Counted from the first letter of the stretch, positions 11,599 to 23,982 are shown. The stretch is DNA of 64,000 nt from Hypoxylon rubiginosum (GCA_902806565.1 CADCXA010000003.1:62001-126000), one strand, 5' to 3'. Notes: generated by a model not told the origin, from the letters alone. Numbers and translations are program-made.

Positions 11599-12124
11599 GG
11601 GGAGGCGGGGAGGGGTAAGGCAGCAGCTGAAGCAGTCCAGCAAACGTTAAAATACCTAACCAAGCCGATTAAATTTATAAAGTTCATATTATTGAGACTT
11701 ACTGTTACATACCTAATGTTTAATTCAAAGGTTAATGTTCTGTAGCAAAGAAATACGGTAGAGCACGCCCGCACTCGCTGTACCTAGGTAATGTCTGCCC
11801 CTATTATACCATAGCAATGCCTGTCATTCTGTTCGTGAATCGATAAAAGACTATATCCAAGGTAAATCAGACGCCCAGAGGGTCACTGAGACCATTTACC
11901 ACATCGCTGTATAGATAGAGTCTGTTCGGTGCCCTTTGTTATCTAGCAAGGGGCTCACGATATCCAGAATAAGTACCTAGGTTAGGTATTAATAGTTGCC
12001 ACCGCCATCGTACAGATCGTCTACATTATCAGGTCGGTTACAGTACACAGGTAAAATAGCCCAGTCGCACACGACATATTACTTTCCTTCAATTGTCCTC
12101 GCACCTTTCTCTCTTATTAGTCGT
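11599..12124. other. intergenic, no feature seen
   Basis: Divergent-looking spacer between the Gfd2-like gene and the end of the membrane protein gene. It contains TACCTAGGTA-type motifs near 11783 and 11975 and nothing else that I can identify. Confidence 0.4.
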
Positions 12125-12993
12125 TCAAGTTGCTATACTTGTGGGAATTTTCCCAACCGTTTTCGTCTCGAGCTCGAACAAACCTGGGGCGCCGTTCATT
12201 TCGCTTAACGGCGTCGAGGACAGGCCAGCACGAACTTGACCTAGTCCAGATTTCGAGAATGGTGGATGATCATCCTCCCCAGCAGCCACCCCTTGTCGTC
12301 TTCTTCGATATCGTCTGTAGGCCAGCCCGGCAACACCCAATAGCAAAAAGACAGCAACACCAACACCAATCCCAACTCCTATCGTAGCCCCTACTGACAA
12401 ATTCCCTGAGCTTATGGCGGAAGTATCTGTGTCTGAGGTCGATGTCGGTATCGTCGAGGTCAATGTCAAAGTCTCCTGATATAATGAGTCGGTGGGAAGC
12501 GTCAGCATGGCCAAGTCGGACGAGTGAAAAGCCACCCGGATTGAATGCGCGTTTATCCCGCCATCTGTCGTGTGCTGTGTTGTAATAGTGTTTCCGAGGA
12601 TATCGGTAGTGATCGCGTCGTAGGTCTTCGTTATTCCGGGCGACGCATCTGAGAGGCAGGAGTAATAGCCTGCGTCACAATGGAACCCGCTTAAGAACAG
12701 TTAGTTACTCGTGCTAGAAAGGAGGCCTTAGTACGGCAAGGGTAGAAAAAGGCTCACCTTGGGCAACACGCCCAAACCGTCTCGCTGGCATCGCGCGGTG
12801 AGGAGGCATCGCATGCACTCTTGTATCCAGGTGGACAGATCGCAGGTGAGATCGTGGTAGTCAAATCTTTACTAGCGTGCCAGCAGCTCGTGTCGTATGG
12901 ATTGCCGAGTACAACACCTGTACCGGTCTCGCTACCGGTAGATAGCCAGGTCTCGGTTAGGCAAGACGATGCTAAAGAGAGCGTCGTTAACAT
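12125..12993 (-). CDS. single-pass membrane protein with cysteine-rich ectodomain (266 aa, 2 exons)
   Basis: Exons 12758-12993 and 12125-12689 join in frame (CCP|SGFHCDAGYYSC). The ectodomain starts with a short hydrophobic stretch after the ATG that may be a weak signal peptide and carries several Cys (ICPPGYKSACD, WACCPSGFHCD). A Ser/Thr-rich stalk follows, then one transmembrane helix, IGVGIGVGVAVFLLLGVAGL, and a basic stop-transfer RRYRRRR. The remaining about 70 residues form a cytoplasmic tail. This layout is common among fungal cell-wall or plasma-membrane proteins of unknown function, some described as mid2-like or WSC-like sensors; no WSC domain is seen. The upstream in-frame codons KVWRAFA would lengthen the signal peptide but have no ATG, so the true start is uncertain. 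Confidence 0.65.
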
Positions 12994-13325
12994 CGCGAAG
13001 GCACGCCAGACTTTAGGACATAATTATATACCTAGATGAAAAAGGGCATAGAGGCGGAAGAAACAAAGCTACCTACCTAGCGAATCCCTCTTTAAAGTAC
13101 TTCGCAACGCTAGACTCAGCTGTATTCATACCGTGTTGCCTAACGGCTGGGCGAGCGAGACATAGTGGACATAGTGAGGTCTTGTGGAACACGATTATAC
13201 GTCAGCTGAAAATTTTCAGGGAGGACAAACCAATCGCATCTTGTATTTGCAAGCCACTCATCTGCTGTGCCCTACATCGCAGTCAGCGCTATGTCTTTGA
13301 CTCGGATTGAGACGGCGGCTATTCG

Positions 13326-13341
13326 AAAAAAAAAAAAAAAA
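13326..13341. repeat. poly-A tract (16 A)
   Basis: A homopolymer run in the spacer between the two minus-strand genes at 12125-12993 and 13482-15092. It has no evident role and its length is prone to sequencing error. Confidence 0.8.
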
Positions 13342-13481
13342 CCCCTAACCTAGCATTTTATGTAGGTATTCAAGATAAATGTTCGTTTCTATTCTAAATA
13401 TTTCTACTTTAAACATCGAGTTTTCCTTTAGACATGCCAATTGGGGAGGTTAGGCTGTTGGTTGGTAAGTCATGCATCCAT

Positions 13482-15092
13482 TCAAACTGATTCCCGTCTC
13501 CTGTCTCTCTCACAATTGTTACTAGCCGCTTGTGACACCGGTGTAGATCCTGTCTCGGGGGAGCCCGCAAGCCCAGTATCGCGGTTGAGTTCCGGGAAGC
13601 TGGCAGTGGCAGCTCGAGAAAAGTACAGAGTCGAGGGAAAGCCGGAGTAGAGATGATCACGGGAACTTGTATTGTTCTGCCCAAATTCTCGCATGAACGC
13701 AAGCTCGGCAAATCCCCGTCGGACTAACGCATCCTGCACATCGCTGGAAAACCCTCGCCATCTTATCAGTTCGTCAGATTTGGTGTTGAGGTTTATAGCG
13801 GAGGCGTCGATTTTGGCTTGGACAGCCTCGATTTCCTTCTTGTTGTTGCTGATGTCTCTTCTGATAGCGGCCGAGTGCTCCTTAAGAGGCTGTAATCGGT
13901 CGGTAACCAGACTGTTGATCTCTGCTAGGAGATCATCTGAGGCGCGTGTCGTGCCGAGCGACGGCTGAGATGGAGGCTGCTCACTTGAGGAAGCCATGGA
14001 CGAAGACGGCCGCCAATGGGCTGTCATTCTCCGCATCATGAGCTCACGGCGTCGCGATGCGAGCTCCTCTTCTTCCTTCTCAATCCCAAGCAAATCTCCA
14101 TATGTGTTTTCCATTTCCGATTTCTGATGCTCTAGTTCGGCGATGTCCTTCTTCGTGTCTTCGAGCTCGTTCTCTGACGATGTTAGCCTGGTTTCCAACC
14201 TGCGTAGCTGGGACCTGGCATCGTCGACTGTTCGTTCCGCGCCGTGAAACTTTTCCTGGAAGGAGGTAGATAGCTGGCTAATAGCGGTCTCCATGTGTGA
14301 AGCTACGCCACCCAAAGATGGTGGTCGCATTGGACCTTCCGAGTCAAATCGTCGCATGGAGCTCGGGGCAGGGGCGCTGGGACGCGGACTAGGGAAAGAT
14401 GCGGGAGCCAGTGGTGGTGACGATGCATTCGCGAGGTAGAGCGGTGTAGATACCTGTTCATGCCGATGCTTCGGACGTTTGGATGGTGGGACTTTTGATT
14501 TCCTGGGTAACCCGTAACCGCTCGGAAGGCTGTTCCCCCGAGCGCGATGGGCTGACGGGATAAGGGACCGACGCCGACGTAGTCGCGACTCATACGTTTC
14601 GATCTCGTCATTGTCGTCGTCGTCATCTTCTGCCTCGTCTGTTTCCTCTTCTAGGTCTTCGTGGCCTGACCCGGTGCCCTCCAGGTGGTTTTCGTATCCA
14701 TCCGACCCGTACTGCACGACGATAGTACGGCCTTGCTTCCGCTTCCTGTTCTTTACGACAGGATTGTGGGGCGTGCTAGACTCTTTGCACGCTTCGATGA
14801 CAGCGTTAAGTGGAGCGATAGACAGCTGCTGGCTGTCGGTGAGGTTGGCTTTCAGTAGCCGGAGGGCATGTTGCAGGGTGGTGCACAGGGCGATGGTCTT
14901 AAGTTTATCGAGTAGGTTGTCGGTCCAGATAGTAGGCATATGAGGCGAGCTAGCGTCAAATAGCTTCCAAGGCCAGACGTTCCAGAGCTGGTAGATCCGT
15001 TGGGCCGCTTGTTTGTTTCTGTTTGATACTGGCCGTTTGAGTGGGTGATCCGCCGGTAGAGCGACGTCGAGCGTTTCGACTGGGCGAGGCAT
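13482..15092 (-). CDS. hypothetical coiled-coil protein (536 aa)
   Basis: A single long exon starting at the ATG at 15092. Residues 1-110 are ordered-looking and Leu/Trp-rich (RIYQLWNVWPWKLFD). Residues about 110-170 include a basic KNRKRKQGR stretch and a long acidic run, EEETDEAEDDDDDNDEIE. This is followed by basic SRLRRRR and KRPKHR clusters that would serve as nuclear localisation signals. A Pro/Ser-rich linker leads to two predicted coiled coils, about 265-345 (ERTVDDARSQLRRLETRLTS) and about 385-445. No catalytic motif is visible. I do not recognise a named family. A nuclear structural or chromatin-associated role would fit the composition but is inference only. The antisense frames over this gene are shadows. 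Confidence 0.65.
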   Translation of the reverse strand: MPRPVETLDVALPADHPLKRPVSNRNKQAAQRIYQLWNVWPWKLFDASSPHMPTIWTDNLLDKLKTIALCTTLQHALRLLKANLTDSQQLSIAPLNAVIEACKESSTPHNPVVKNRKRKQGRTIVVQYGSDGYENHLEGTGSGHEDLEEETDEAEDDDDDNDEIETYESRLRRRRSLIPSAHRARGNSLPSGYGLPRKSKVPPSKRPKHRHEQVSTPLYLANASSPPLAPASFPSPRPSAPAPSSMRRFDSEGPMRPPSLGGVASHMETAISQLSTSFQEKFHGAERTVDDARSQLRRLETRLTSSENELEDTKKDIAELEHQKSEMENTYGDLLGIEKEEEELASRRRELMMRRMTAHWRPSSSMASSSEQPPSQPSLGTTRASDDLLAEINSLVTDRLQPLKEHSAAIRRDISNNKKEIEAVQAKIDASAINLNTKSDELIRWRGFSSDVQDALVRRGFAELAFMREFGQNNTSSRDHLYSGFPSTLYFSRAATASFPELNRDTGLAGSPETGSTPVSQAASNNCERDRRRESV

Positions 15093-15837
15093 TGGTGTTA
15101 AAATGGTCTAAATAGATATTACTAGTCAATGCCTAGATTTAAATGATACCTCCCAAGGCAGGTAATTCATCAGTATCGGAGATAGAGTTGAGGGTCTTAG
15201 ACTTCCAGAATCCAAGGCATCAGACTCTAAAAGTGAATGGACAAAACGAACAGAAGACAAGGACGGGAGGGAAGATCTTAGAAGAAAATCTTGCTACTAT
15301 GTAGTTTAGATTGGCAAATCACCTAGTCACATATGTTATGCATTCTATGTTGTCGTGTCATATCATAGATGGGTAGACGTGTACAGCACAGAAACCATTG
15401 ATCGCAGCAGTTCCACTTACATGTACGTTGGCAATTGGAGAATTCGGAGAAATTGGAGATGATGAGGTGGAGAAGAGAGATGAATTTACCTGCCCCTGAG
15501 ATCCAATACGACGTCGGCGACCCTTGAAAAGTACGAGGGTTTAGGCTACAGTTATAGCGCATGCCCTCTGCGGTCTAGGGACAGACATACGCTGTAGCTT
15601 TTGTAGTCGCGGTGGCTTAGCGCCTAGCCCGCTGCATTTTGTAGGGCCCCTAGAGGGACAGTAGTGGTGGCTACGCGCACAGGGTGCTGCACTGTATAAT
15701 TTGGGCGACCTACTATTTGTACCTAGGTACCTAATTCCCCCCTATTTTATTTTCTCCAATCAAGGCAGTCAGGCAGTGCAATATGTACACGACTTAGTTG
15801 GCAAGTCAATCCCTCGACTTCAAGACTCAGTCCACGA
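15093..15837. other. intergenic, no feature seen
   Basis: Spacer between the coiled-coil gene and the 3' end of the endoglucanase gene. It includes a TGTACCTAGGTACCTA motif near 15718. A 79-codon minus-strand frame at 15323-15562 shows no family resemblance and is not called. Confidence 0.4.
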
Positions 15838-17842
15838 TCACACAGTCAAGGTGTAATTCACCGCATTTCCTGCGACCCGAGGATAAAACTCGAATGTGAA
15901 AGTCGTGGGCACTTTGCCCGAGACGACCTGCGAAACCGCAGCCTCTTTTATCGTAACGTGTGCGCCGTCTCTATCCCACTGACCACTATAAGTCTGCATA
16001 CTAATGTTAGCATACCATAGCTGCATAGACTGACCTCTAGGCTATTTGGAAATACGTACCCCACGAGCCTGCTGAAGAGGGCCGAGCCACTGGGTCCAGT
16101 CGTCAAAGAGGTAGATGCCATCGTCTCGCAACATTTTTACAGCCGCTAGCTTATAGAGACCCTTCCACGTGATGGGAATTAGAAGATCGGAGCCCGGAAT
16201 GGCCTGCGACGTCGTTGCACCCAAGGTCGGCACGTCCCATTGAACGATCTCGACAGACGCGTCAGCTCCGGCCGAGAAGGTAACTGTAAGGTTCGCCTTG
16301 CTACCCGGGACAGCCGTAGGGGATAGATAGGTCGAAAGGAACGCTTTCTTGAAAGTCAAGGTGCCGTCGGATATAGAGTAGTCCTTAGGAGAGCTCAGCA
16401 CCGCACCATCCACTACTTTGACGGATTCAATCTTGTTCCCATTCAATAGGAATGTGGCGGTCTGGTCTGTAACGTCGTCTCCTACTTTATGAAATAAGTA
16501 AGCTGAGCTCAATTGTTCCACAGCTGAGGCGTCGGTCGTAGCGTCTGATAAACTGTTCGAGACTCCATTCACGGCGTTGAACATGATATCCATCAAAATA
16601 GGATCTCGCCACGTGTGAGTTGCCCTATCTAGGGCTCCGTCGCCATTATCCCAAAGGATTACAGACGTGTTGTATTTTCGAGCCGTGCGTACCGCGAAAT
16701 CGATGTACTTTCTTCTAGCGGCTGGCTCTAGTAGCGTATTGACTTCGAACTCCCCGATGACCAAGGGAATGTCGGTAAAGTTTCCCCGGATATTCGCAAA
16801 GTCGGCCTCCATGGCAGCTTTATCTGCCTCGGATCCCCATACGGTCTTTCCCCTGTACAGGTTGTTAGTATCCAGTACTCATCGAGAACACCCAGCTCCG
16901 GCATACCAGGCCTGGAAGATGAAATCATCTAGAAGCTCCGTTAGTGCCAGCCTTCGAGAAATGGGTATCCAGCTTACAAGGACTGTAGTAATGGTATTGA
17001 ACGGCCCAAGGGTTGGAATACCCTGTCGGCGCCTTAAACCACTGCGAAGTCTTGATACTATCCATGCTTCCCCCGACAAGCGTAACTACGCGCTGCGTAT
17101 TGAATCCCCCAGATTCGACAAGAGCTTGCAAAAATAAGTCGTTAATCTTGTTCAGTTCCGTCCCGTCCTCTGCTGTATTCGCCGGAGGCTCGTTGATTGG
17201 CTCGAGGGCTACTAAAGAAGATTTGCACCCAAGCTTCTCTCCGATCTGGACCCAAGAACGGTAAAATTTCTCCTCAATCATGGTCAGATTAGCTCCGGAC
17301 GCCGTCACGTCGGCCCATTCCCACGAGTCTAGAAAGCCGTCAATGGGTTATTTAATATCCACGAGTAGGGACGAATTTACCGTGATGCAAGTTGGTCACT
17401 ACGAACAGTCCGTTATCCAGCGCCATATCCACTACGTCTGAGACCCGTTGGAGCCATGCCGGGTCGATTGTCCAGTTGGGTGAACCGCTCGTGAAGTGGT
17501 CCGCATACGTTACTAGTAGACTTCGTCGGCTATTGTTATCATACCCTCTAGTTCTGGAGACTAACCTGGGATTCTCACGCTCTTAAACCCGGCGGCCTTC
17601 ACATCCTCAAAAGTGCTCGCGACAACCGGCGGGTTATTCCAGGAACCCTCGTTCGGGACAGCATCTAGTGTGTTTCCCAGATTCCATCCTGGGTTGATAG
17701 CAGCTATGTAGTCAGCGGCAGAGATAGGGGAGAACTCCCCGTCGCACGCCACTACCCCATTAGTTCTTAACAAGCTTCTTTGAGCAAAGCTTTGGTGAAA
17801 CAGAACCAACCCCAAGCTCCAAGTAGTTAATGCGCTCTTCAT
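15838..17842 (-). CDS. GH5 endo-beta-1,4-glucanase with CBM_X2 module (576 aa, 6 exons)
   Basis: Exons 17566-17842, 17381-17512, 16978-17328, 16907-16928 (only 22 nt), 16060-16852 and 15838-15993 join into 1731 nt. An N-terminal signal peptide (MKSALTTWSLGLVLFHQSFA) indicates secretion. The GH5 barrel shows NPGWNLGNTLD, TNLHHDSW, the acid/base Glu in ALEPINEPP (about residue 183) and the nucleophile Glu in VIGEFEVN (about 295). After the barrel, about residues 390-475 form a CBM_X2-type Ig-like module (FLLNGN...DYSISDGTLTFKKAFLS). A final beta-rich region resembles a second accessory domain. The enzyme should cut internal bonds in cellulose or related glucans; xyloglucanase activity also occurs in such GH5 groups. 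The apparent stop near 16880 lies inside a normal intron with a TACTAAC branch site, so the gene is intact. Confidence 0.88.
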
Positions 17843-17927
17843 TATGAAGACGTAGGCTTACAATAGGTCCAGTTACATCCAACTAAAATAATCAGAACGA
17901 CCAAAATAAAATACTTAGGGTTGGCAT

Positions 17928-17935
17928 TATATAAG
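17928..17935 (-). promoter_or_regulatory. TATA-like element of the endoglucanase gene
   Basis: TTATATAA lies about 85 bp upstream of the ATG at 17842. Confidence 0.35.
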
Positions 17936-18820
17936 ATCTCTACAGCAGACCTACTTCATGTATGCTTCAATCGGACTACATAGCTCCGTGACTGTTATAG
18001 AAAAACCTCCGGTGTGTACCTAGGTATGCATCTAGGTAGCTAATGTCATATTATGGACAGGTATAAATCCATGTACATGTCCCCCTGACTCCCCGAGTTA
18101 GTTAGGCCTCGCTGCGATGGCGGGCCGTGGACAGGCACACGGCAATCCGAGATGAAATACTACTCGCCCTGCGAAGTTTTCGTGTGTCATGTATATTAAA
18201 ATAGCCTCATGTTGTCGCAATGTTGTCTTGCGTTCCCACTGGGCGCTTATGAGTTCGTTTGGGGTAGCCCCACGAATGTGTTTCCTATTTAGTCTCACCC
18301 TCCGTAGCGAAATCTCTCCACGATTCGGCATCGGCATGGAATATCGGATAGATTACCCTTGCAGCCGTCCCGCGTATCTAATGTGGATACTTACAATGTA
18401 ACCGTTACATGAGTACCTGGCCTATAGAAGGAAAATGACGTTGTGACCCGATGGCGATGTAGAAGACGTGGTAGTCGCCAAAGGCAAACGGCCCTTAAAA
18501 GGCATGAATGATCCATATGATGAGAACGGATTCTCGTGGACGACATGGTCAGCTACGTAAGATAATAATGACGAAGAGCTCGAACTTGAAAATTACCTAG
18601 ATACCGGGCTACCTTGAATTCGAGCGACGACGTTGGATATAAATTACCTTGGTAAGTAAGACCTCCAGACTGACCAAAAATGGCATTAAAGTGAACAAGT
18701 TCTCTAATGGGATGACGTATGGGAATTCGTTAATTCCCTCTTACTAACGACCAGGCTTAGGTATCTGTATGTATTCGAGGCCCAGCATCGAACAGAGAAC
18801 GAGCCAGGTCACCTTCATCT
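17936..18820. other. intergenic, no feature seen
   Basis: Promoter side of the endoglucanase and 3' side of the sterol glucosyltransferase gene. GTACCTAGGTATGC and CTAGGTAG motifs occur near 18016-18040. The small frames at 18098-18401 have no support. Confidence 0.4.
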
Positions 18821-21800
18821 TCACTGAAGCCTGTCGAACATATCTCTCACCAAAACTTCGTCGAAATCTCTACATGTCGTCTGCTCGCCCTTTACCAGAT
18901 ATTGCCCTTCTATTAGCCTAGCATGATTGATAGATCGGGCAGTTTTGTGGTGAACTGCTGCGTTGATACTTTTGCAAATGCCATGACCTGGATAAGCAAC
19001 CAGTCCCAACACGCCTTCAAAATAGGTAAGCATTAGCAATTCCGAATTCACACGAGGATGGTAGTTGTAGGCTTACCTGAAGAAGCTTTTGCAAGCATGT
19101 TTGCAGACCCCTTGCCTATACCTTTGATTGCTCCAAGTGTTCCGTCCTCCCTGCCTCCTTTTATAGGCTCCTGCACTAGGTCTGTGAACCCATCTTTGAA
19201 CCCGTCTACGAAATTCTTGCCGGCTACAGCCGCACCAGATTTCCAATCCGTAATCTTATTTATTTCGCGGACTTCGCCGCCGTACAATTTTGGCAGAGAT
19301 CGTAGACCCTCTGTAGTAGCCAATGGCATGTCGACATACATACCCTTAAAGAAGCACTTTAAGAAGCCACTTACTCCAGACGCCGAGCCTATTATAGCTA
19401 CACCAAGATTGCCGGTGGAAAATTCTCGCAGTCGAGTCCTTGCGATAGAATTAGTATCGCCCATCGGCCAGCTTCGATGCTTGTCGAACGATGAATATGT
19501 AGATAGCTCAGATTCACTCAAATGTCGCATGTGGCCGAGATTTCCTGCAGGTCTCTGGTATGCTTGGACTGGTTTGATGAAAATGTCGGATGTAGAAACT
19601 ACCATTCCTTTTAGCGTACTTGCTAATGAAGATGTCGTCGCGGTAACAGGATCCCATCGTACGGGATCGATGACTATAGGCCTCGGAATATATCTATTTT
19701 AGTGACTTTATGTTAGCAAATCATATCCTAGAGGCTGTACGTCTTCGTCGTCAAGCATGAGCCTTACCGTTCTAGTTGGCTAGGATGAATTCTCATGTTT
19801 TCGATAAGAATCTCTGCCGCAAGCTTCGAAAGCTTCAGATGTGTTTTTCCTTTCCTGTATATCCACGCGGCAGCCCTATCTTTGATAATGTCGCACTCCA
19901 GCTCGCCAACGGTGAGACTGGCATGAAACTGGTCAACGGCATTCCTGATACCAGACTCGCTTCGCATCTTACAGCTGAGCGTCTCGGCAGCTGATAATGC
20001 TTCCTGCGTTAGACAAAACCGGATAGCCGCGGCTAAATTCTCATATGTCAAGATGTCTAGGGGAATTGGTTGCGGCCCGGCACCAGCATTAGCAACCATG
20101 GCGCCCCAAAAGGGTTGACTAAATACCAATATTAGCTAAAGCGTGCCTTAGCCGCATATCAGGGTACCTTACTCTCCAAAGAAAGGGATCACAGTAGTAG
20201 GTCGACCATTAAGAAGCCCACAGGCCGTCGTCCCTGCGCCCCCGTGGTGAACGACAGCGGCTACATGTTGAAAAAGCCATTCGTGGGGGCAATCTCCGAT
20301 GTACAGTACATCATTACCACAGAGGCCCGCAGCATCGCCGAGATTACTCCATCCGCGTGAGATTATTGCTCGCACGCCCGCTTCCCTTACGGCTCGTAGC
20401 AAGATCGTCGTCAACTTTGCTGGGTCGTCAATGACTATGCTACCGAAACCAATGTATATCGGTGGTGGACCATGTTCTATAAAGGATTTGATTTCTGGAG
20501 GAGGTTCATATGAAGGCGGGTCGCGAAAGAAGAAGCCGCATACACCTAACCAGATGAGCGATTTTGACATGAGAAGCACAAGGAACGTCTCACTTACCTA
20601 TATGAGATGGCCAGTCGGAAGGCTTGGGTATAAGTGATGGCGACCAGCAGTACGTAAACGGAATTCTGTAAAAAGTTACAATCAATAATCAGACTGAAAT
20701 TTCGAACGATTTGGGCGTTCCTGATAGGAGTGAAAGGGGCTACGTAAGTTCGACCAATACACTCCAACTATCAAGATACGCCAAAGGGTAAAGAAGCTAC
20801 TCGAAGAGTTACATACCCAAGAGTCTCCGCCAGCATGGGGCCTTCCGAAGTCGGCACGGGTTCCAGGTCTAACGTTTTCCTCCAGGAGTTCACCACATCT
20901 CCAATCCTGAAGTCGAAATTAGTTCGCTTGCAATTTTCTTAGTTCGGAGCCGATTGAGCACCTACCCCTGCCACGTCAGCCATTCTACGGCCAGATACGA
21001 CACTCGGTTGGCATGGCCGACAGATATCGATGAATTCGCGAGGTTCATCTTAATGAGCGGATGCGGGAAGGATTTCGTGCTGGTCCAAGGCATGGTAAAC
21101 ATAAGATGTAGTGGAATTCCAAGAACTTGAGCGCAGGTAATATGTGCGAAGCTTGGAGGATTGGCTATGATCGCCTCGGCGACGAATGGACGCATCGTTA
21201 CCGGGTCTGGCATGATGCACGAGTCCCAGCACCCGTTCAACATCTCGGCAACCATTTTCCTCTTCTTTTGGATTTCACCAGCGCGTAAGCTCCTCATACT
21301 CGGTAAAAGGCCCGGGTTCTTGACCATGTATGCCATCAACTCGGCTGGATCTCCCCCGATGGGATAAAACTCCAAACCGGAATCCTGAACAAAGTCGCAA
21401 AACGTGTCGTGCGTGGCTAGGCGAACCCGATGGCCGTGCCGAAGGAGCTCGACACCCAGGGCGACGAATGGCTGGACGTCACCGCGACTCCCCACTACTT
21501 GAATGACTATATTCAGCTTGAGGTTGAACTGACGTCCGTCCCATTTCTCGTACGGTGGCGGTTCATCGGAGGGTCCTTTCGTTGGAAATCGATCCACTAC
21601 TCTCGAAAGCGTTTTGAACAACTTTGAATGCGTACTCAACTCAATCCGACCACCATCTAGCAGAACACGGTGAGCTAGGTTCAATTGATAAATTTGCTAC
21701 TTGGTGGATAACGTTACCTCCCGTTGGTGCAATTGCTTCTGTCTCGCCATTTGCATGACCTTCCATCTCAAAGGGGGAGTATTCCGGTAGAGGCACATCG

Positions 21801-21826
21801 CCTTTGATGCTCTTAAGGTTATCCAT
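18821..21826 (-). CDS. UDP-glucose:sterol glucosyltransferase (830 aa, 8 exons)
   Basis: Exons 21718-21826, 20966-21656, 20817-20906, 20598-20665, 20173-20545, 19768-20118, 19077-19693 and 18821-19014 join into 2493 nt. I start at the [13 protein letters not shown] because the upstream extension has no ATG. The glycosyltransferase-28 N-domain is clear: [31 protein letters not shown]. The C-domain carries [26 protein letters not shown] and the sugar-donor signature [16 protein letters not shown]. The last about 270 residues ([33 protein letters not shown]) form the conserved tail of this fungal group. It should transfer glucose from UDP-glucose to the 3-hydroxyl of ergosterol or another lipid. 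It lacks the GRAM/PH N-terminus of Atg26, so it is the shorter paralogue type. Intact. Confidence 0.88.
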
Positions 21827-22997
21827 CGTTGTTCTTGTCTTGAATATAATGAAGTAGAGGTCACTCAAAGATAGCTTATTGTGAGAAGAAAGTTCAAATG
21901 GAAGCGGACACTTCGTGGAGATGGTCCAGAGGTGAGCGTAGTCAAGCCACTCATTACAACGAGGAAATCATTCTCGCGGACTACCAAGTGCCTAGATATT
22001 TAATGGCGTTGGTAAATGGAAATAAAATCGAGGAGAGCAATATCTAGGTTAACCTCATCCGAAATCGTAAGTCATGCCCGCAGAATTACGTCGGTGATAG
22101 GTAGGTACCTAGGTAGATACTAGGCGATAGGTCAATTGCCATTAGCCTATGTCCTTGGCCGTAACGCTTGTTTCCACGTCATTCCAATTGATCTCAGCGA
22201 ATAGATCATGACTCGCATGGTAGCAAGCTTACCTATGCTTTACTGAGAGTAGGGTAGATGCAATCTAGGACCCCCTCTTTGGCTATACGAAAAAGCGAAG
22301 ATACTCGTATATTGGGGGTTTTGATACGACTAACCTCGCCAAAAGCAGCGCATGTATGTACGAGGACTAGAACCGAATCCGAAAATAGCACCCGCAATAC
22401 TGGAACTAGCATATATCTACCTAGGTACCGACCTAACAGTCTACCTAGGCGAGTACTACTACTAGATTGTAGGTCTAGTCCACTCCAACACCTACACTTG
22501 GGCCATTTAACGTATGTTAGGTTCGATTTCTAATAGCGCTATCTAATTGGAGATCATACGTTGTTCAGCTCATCTTCTACGTTCAGTAAAGAATTCATGA
22601 GAGCTACGGACGAAAACATCTAAGATAGGTATCGGGAGAGGTATGTATAAAACCCGAGGGACCTCTATGCGAGTCAAGGAAGAGCTACGGCAGTATAGCG
22701 AGCCAATGGTTATGGCCAACAGCGCAAGTACGAATCCGCGTATAGCTAGATCCACACGAGCTCATGCCCAAATTGCAAAGCCTCATTCCTAGGACCTATA
22801 ATGTCTCATGTCTCATACAAGTGTTTATGCGTCTGAATAGCTAGGCAAATCTGCAAGTGCTTTAAGTAGGGTCTCGAATCACTTCTTGGCTTTCCCATTG
22901 TCCCCTTTCAAAGCCAAGATTGAAGGGAAGTGACCATCTATCATTTGAAGCCAACAAAAGCCACACTCTCTAGTTTCGAACAAGACATCCCATCGAC
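21827..22997. other. intergenic, divergent promoter region
   Basis: Lies between the divergently transcribed sterol glucosyltransferase and RTA1 genes. It is rich in the short motif family, with GGTAGGTACCTAGGTAG near 22100 and CTACCTAGGTACC near 22420. The small frames at 22258-22533 and 22570-22755 have no support. Confidence 0.4.
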
Positions 22998-23982
22998 ATG
23001 GCTAACGCGGCCCCTACTTTCGTTTTTTATCACTACAAGCCGTCTGAGGTAGCTGCGATCATATTCGTCGTCATATTTGCTCTATCCACTCTTGTTCATC
23101 TCGCGGTTCTTATTCGAAAGAGGACCTGGTACTTTATTCCATTTGTTATTGGGTGCAACTGTGAGTAATTCTATTTTATTTCCGAAATAGAAAGCTGTGA
23201 AGGCTGTGAGATTATGGAGATCAGCTGCTAATATCACCCGCAGTCGAGGCCATTGGCTATGTAGGCCGAGCAATATCATCGACGGAATATCCCGACTTTA
23301 CCAAGATCCCCTATATTATCCAATCGACCCTTCTACTTCTTGGCCCTACTCTATTTGCGGCTTCCATCTACATGACTTTGGGCCGTTTAATCGTTCTTCT
23401 TGAAGCCGATTCGTATTCCATGATTAGACCGAAATGGCTTACGGCATTTTTCGTTCTTGGGGATGTCATATCCTTTTTCGCCCAAGGTGCAGGTAAGCTT
23501 AGGCGACCAGTTCCTCAGAACAAATTCACATATTAATGATGATATACATAGGGGGCGGCGTTCTTACGCAGGCTAAATCCGAAGACGACGTTCGTCTAGG
23601 CGAGCATATAATCGTAGCCGGCCTTTGCATACAGATACTATTCTTCGGTTTCTTCATAATCGTCGCCATGGTATTTCACAAGCGCATTGTGAGAAGACCA
23701 ACCAGGACTGCAGTAGCTCTTGGCAGCCCTTGGAAGAAGCTGCTTTATGTTCTCTACATTTCAAGCGGTCTCATCATGGTCAGATCGGTCTATCGTGTGG
23801 CGGAGTACCTCTTAGGCTCGGATGGCGAACTACAGGCGAAAGAGGTGTATCTGTACTGCTTGGATGCACTTCCAATGCTGATAGTAGCACTGGCTTACAA
23901 CTGGTATCACCCAAGCCGTGTTGTCCGTTCAGCGAAACGCATCTCAGCCACAAGCTTGGAAGTATTGAACCACTCTGTTTGA
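22998..23982 (+). CDS. RTA1-like lipid-translocating membrane protein (280 aa, 3 exons)
   Basis: Exons 22998-23160, 23244-23492 and 23552-23982 join into 843 nt. The product has seven hydrophobic segments, beginning AAIIFVVIFALSTLVHLAVL. It carries the RTA1 family hallmarks: EAIGYVGRA after helix 2, LLLGPTLFAASIYMTLGRLI, the FVLGDVISFFAQGAGGG segment, and a YISSGLIMVRSVYRVAEY helix followed by EVYLYCLDALPMLI. In yeast, RTA1/RSB1 relatives are linked to 7-aminocholesterol resistance and sphingoid base export from the plasma membrane. The gene starts about 1.2 kb from the divergently transcribed sterol glucosyltransferase; both concern membrane lipids, which may be coincidence. Intact, with normal length for the family. 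Confidence 0.9.

Noticed and set aside
14303..14943. Ser-rich plus frame and other frames over the coiled-coil gene
   Set aside because: They mirror acidic and basic codon runs of the 536-codon minus-strand gene and have no independent support.
16860..16930. Stop codon in the middle of the endoglucanase
   Set aside because: It lies in an intron starting GTATGC with a TACTAAC branch site; splicing gives the conserved AWGKTVWGS.
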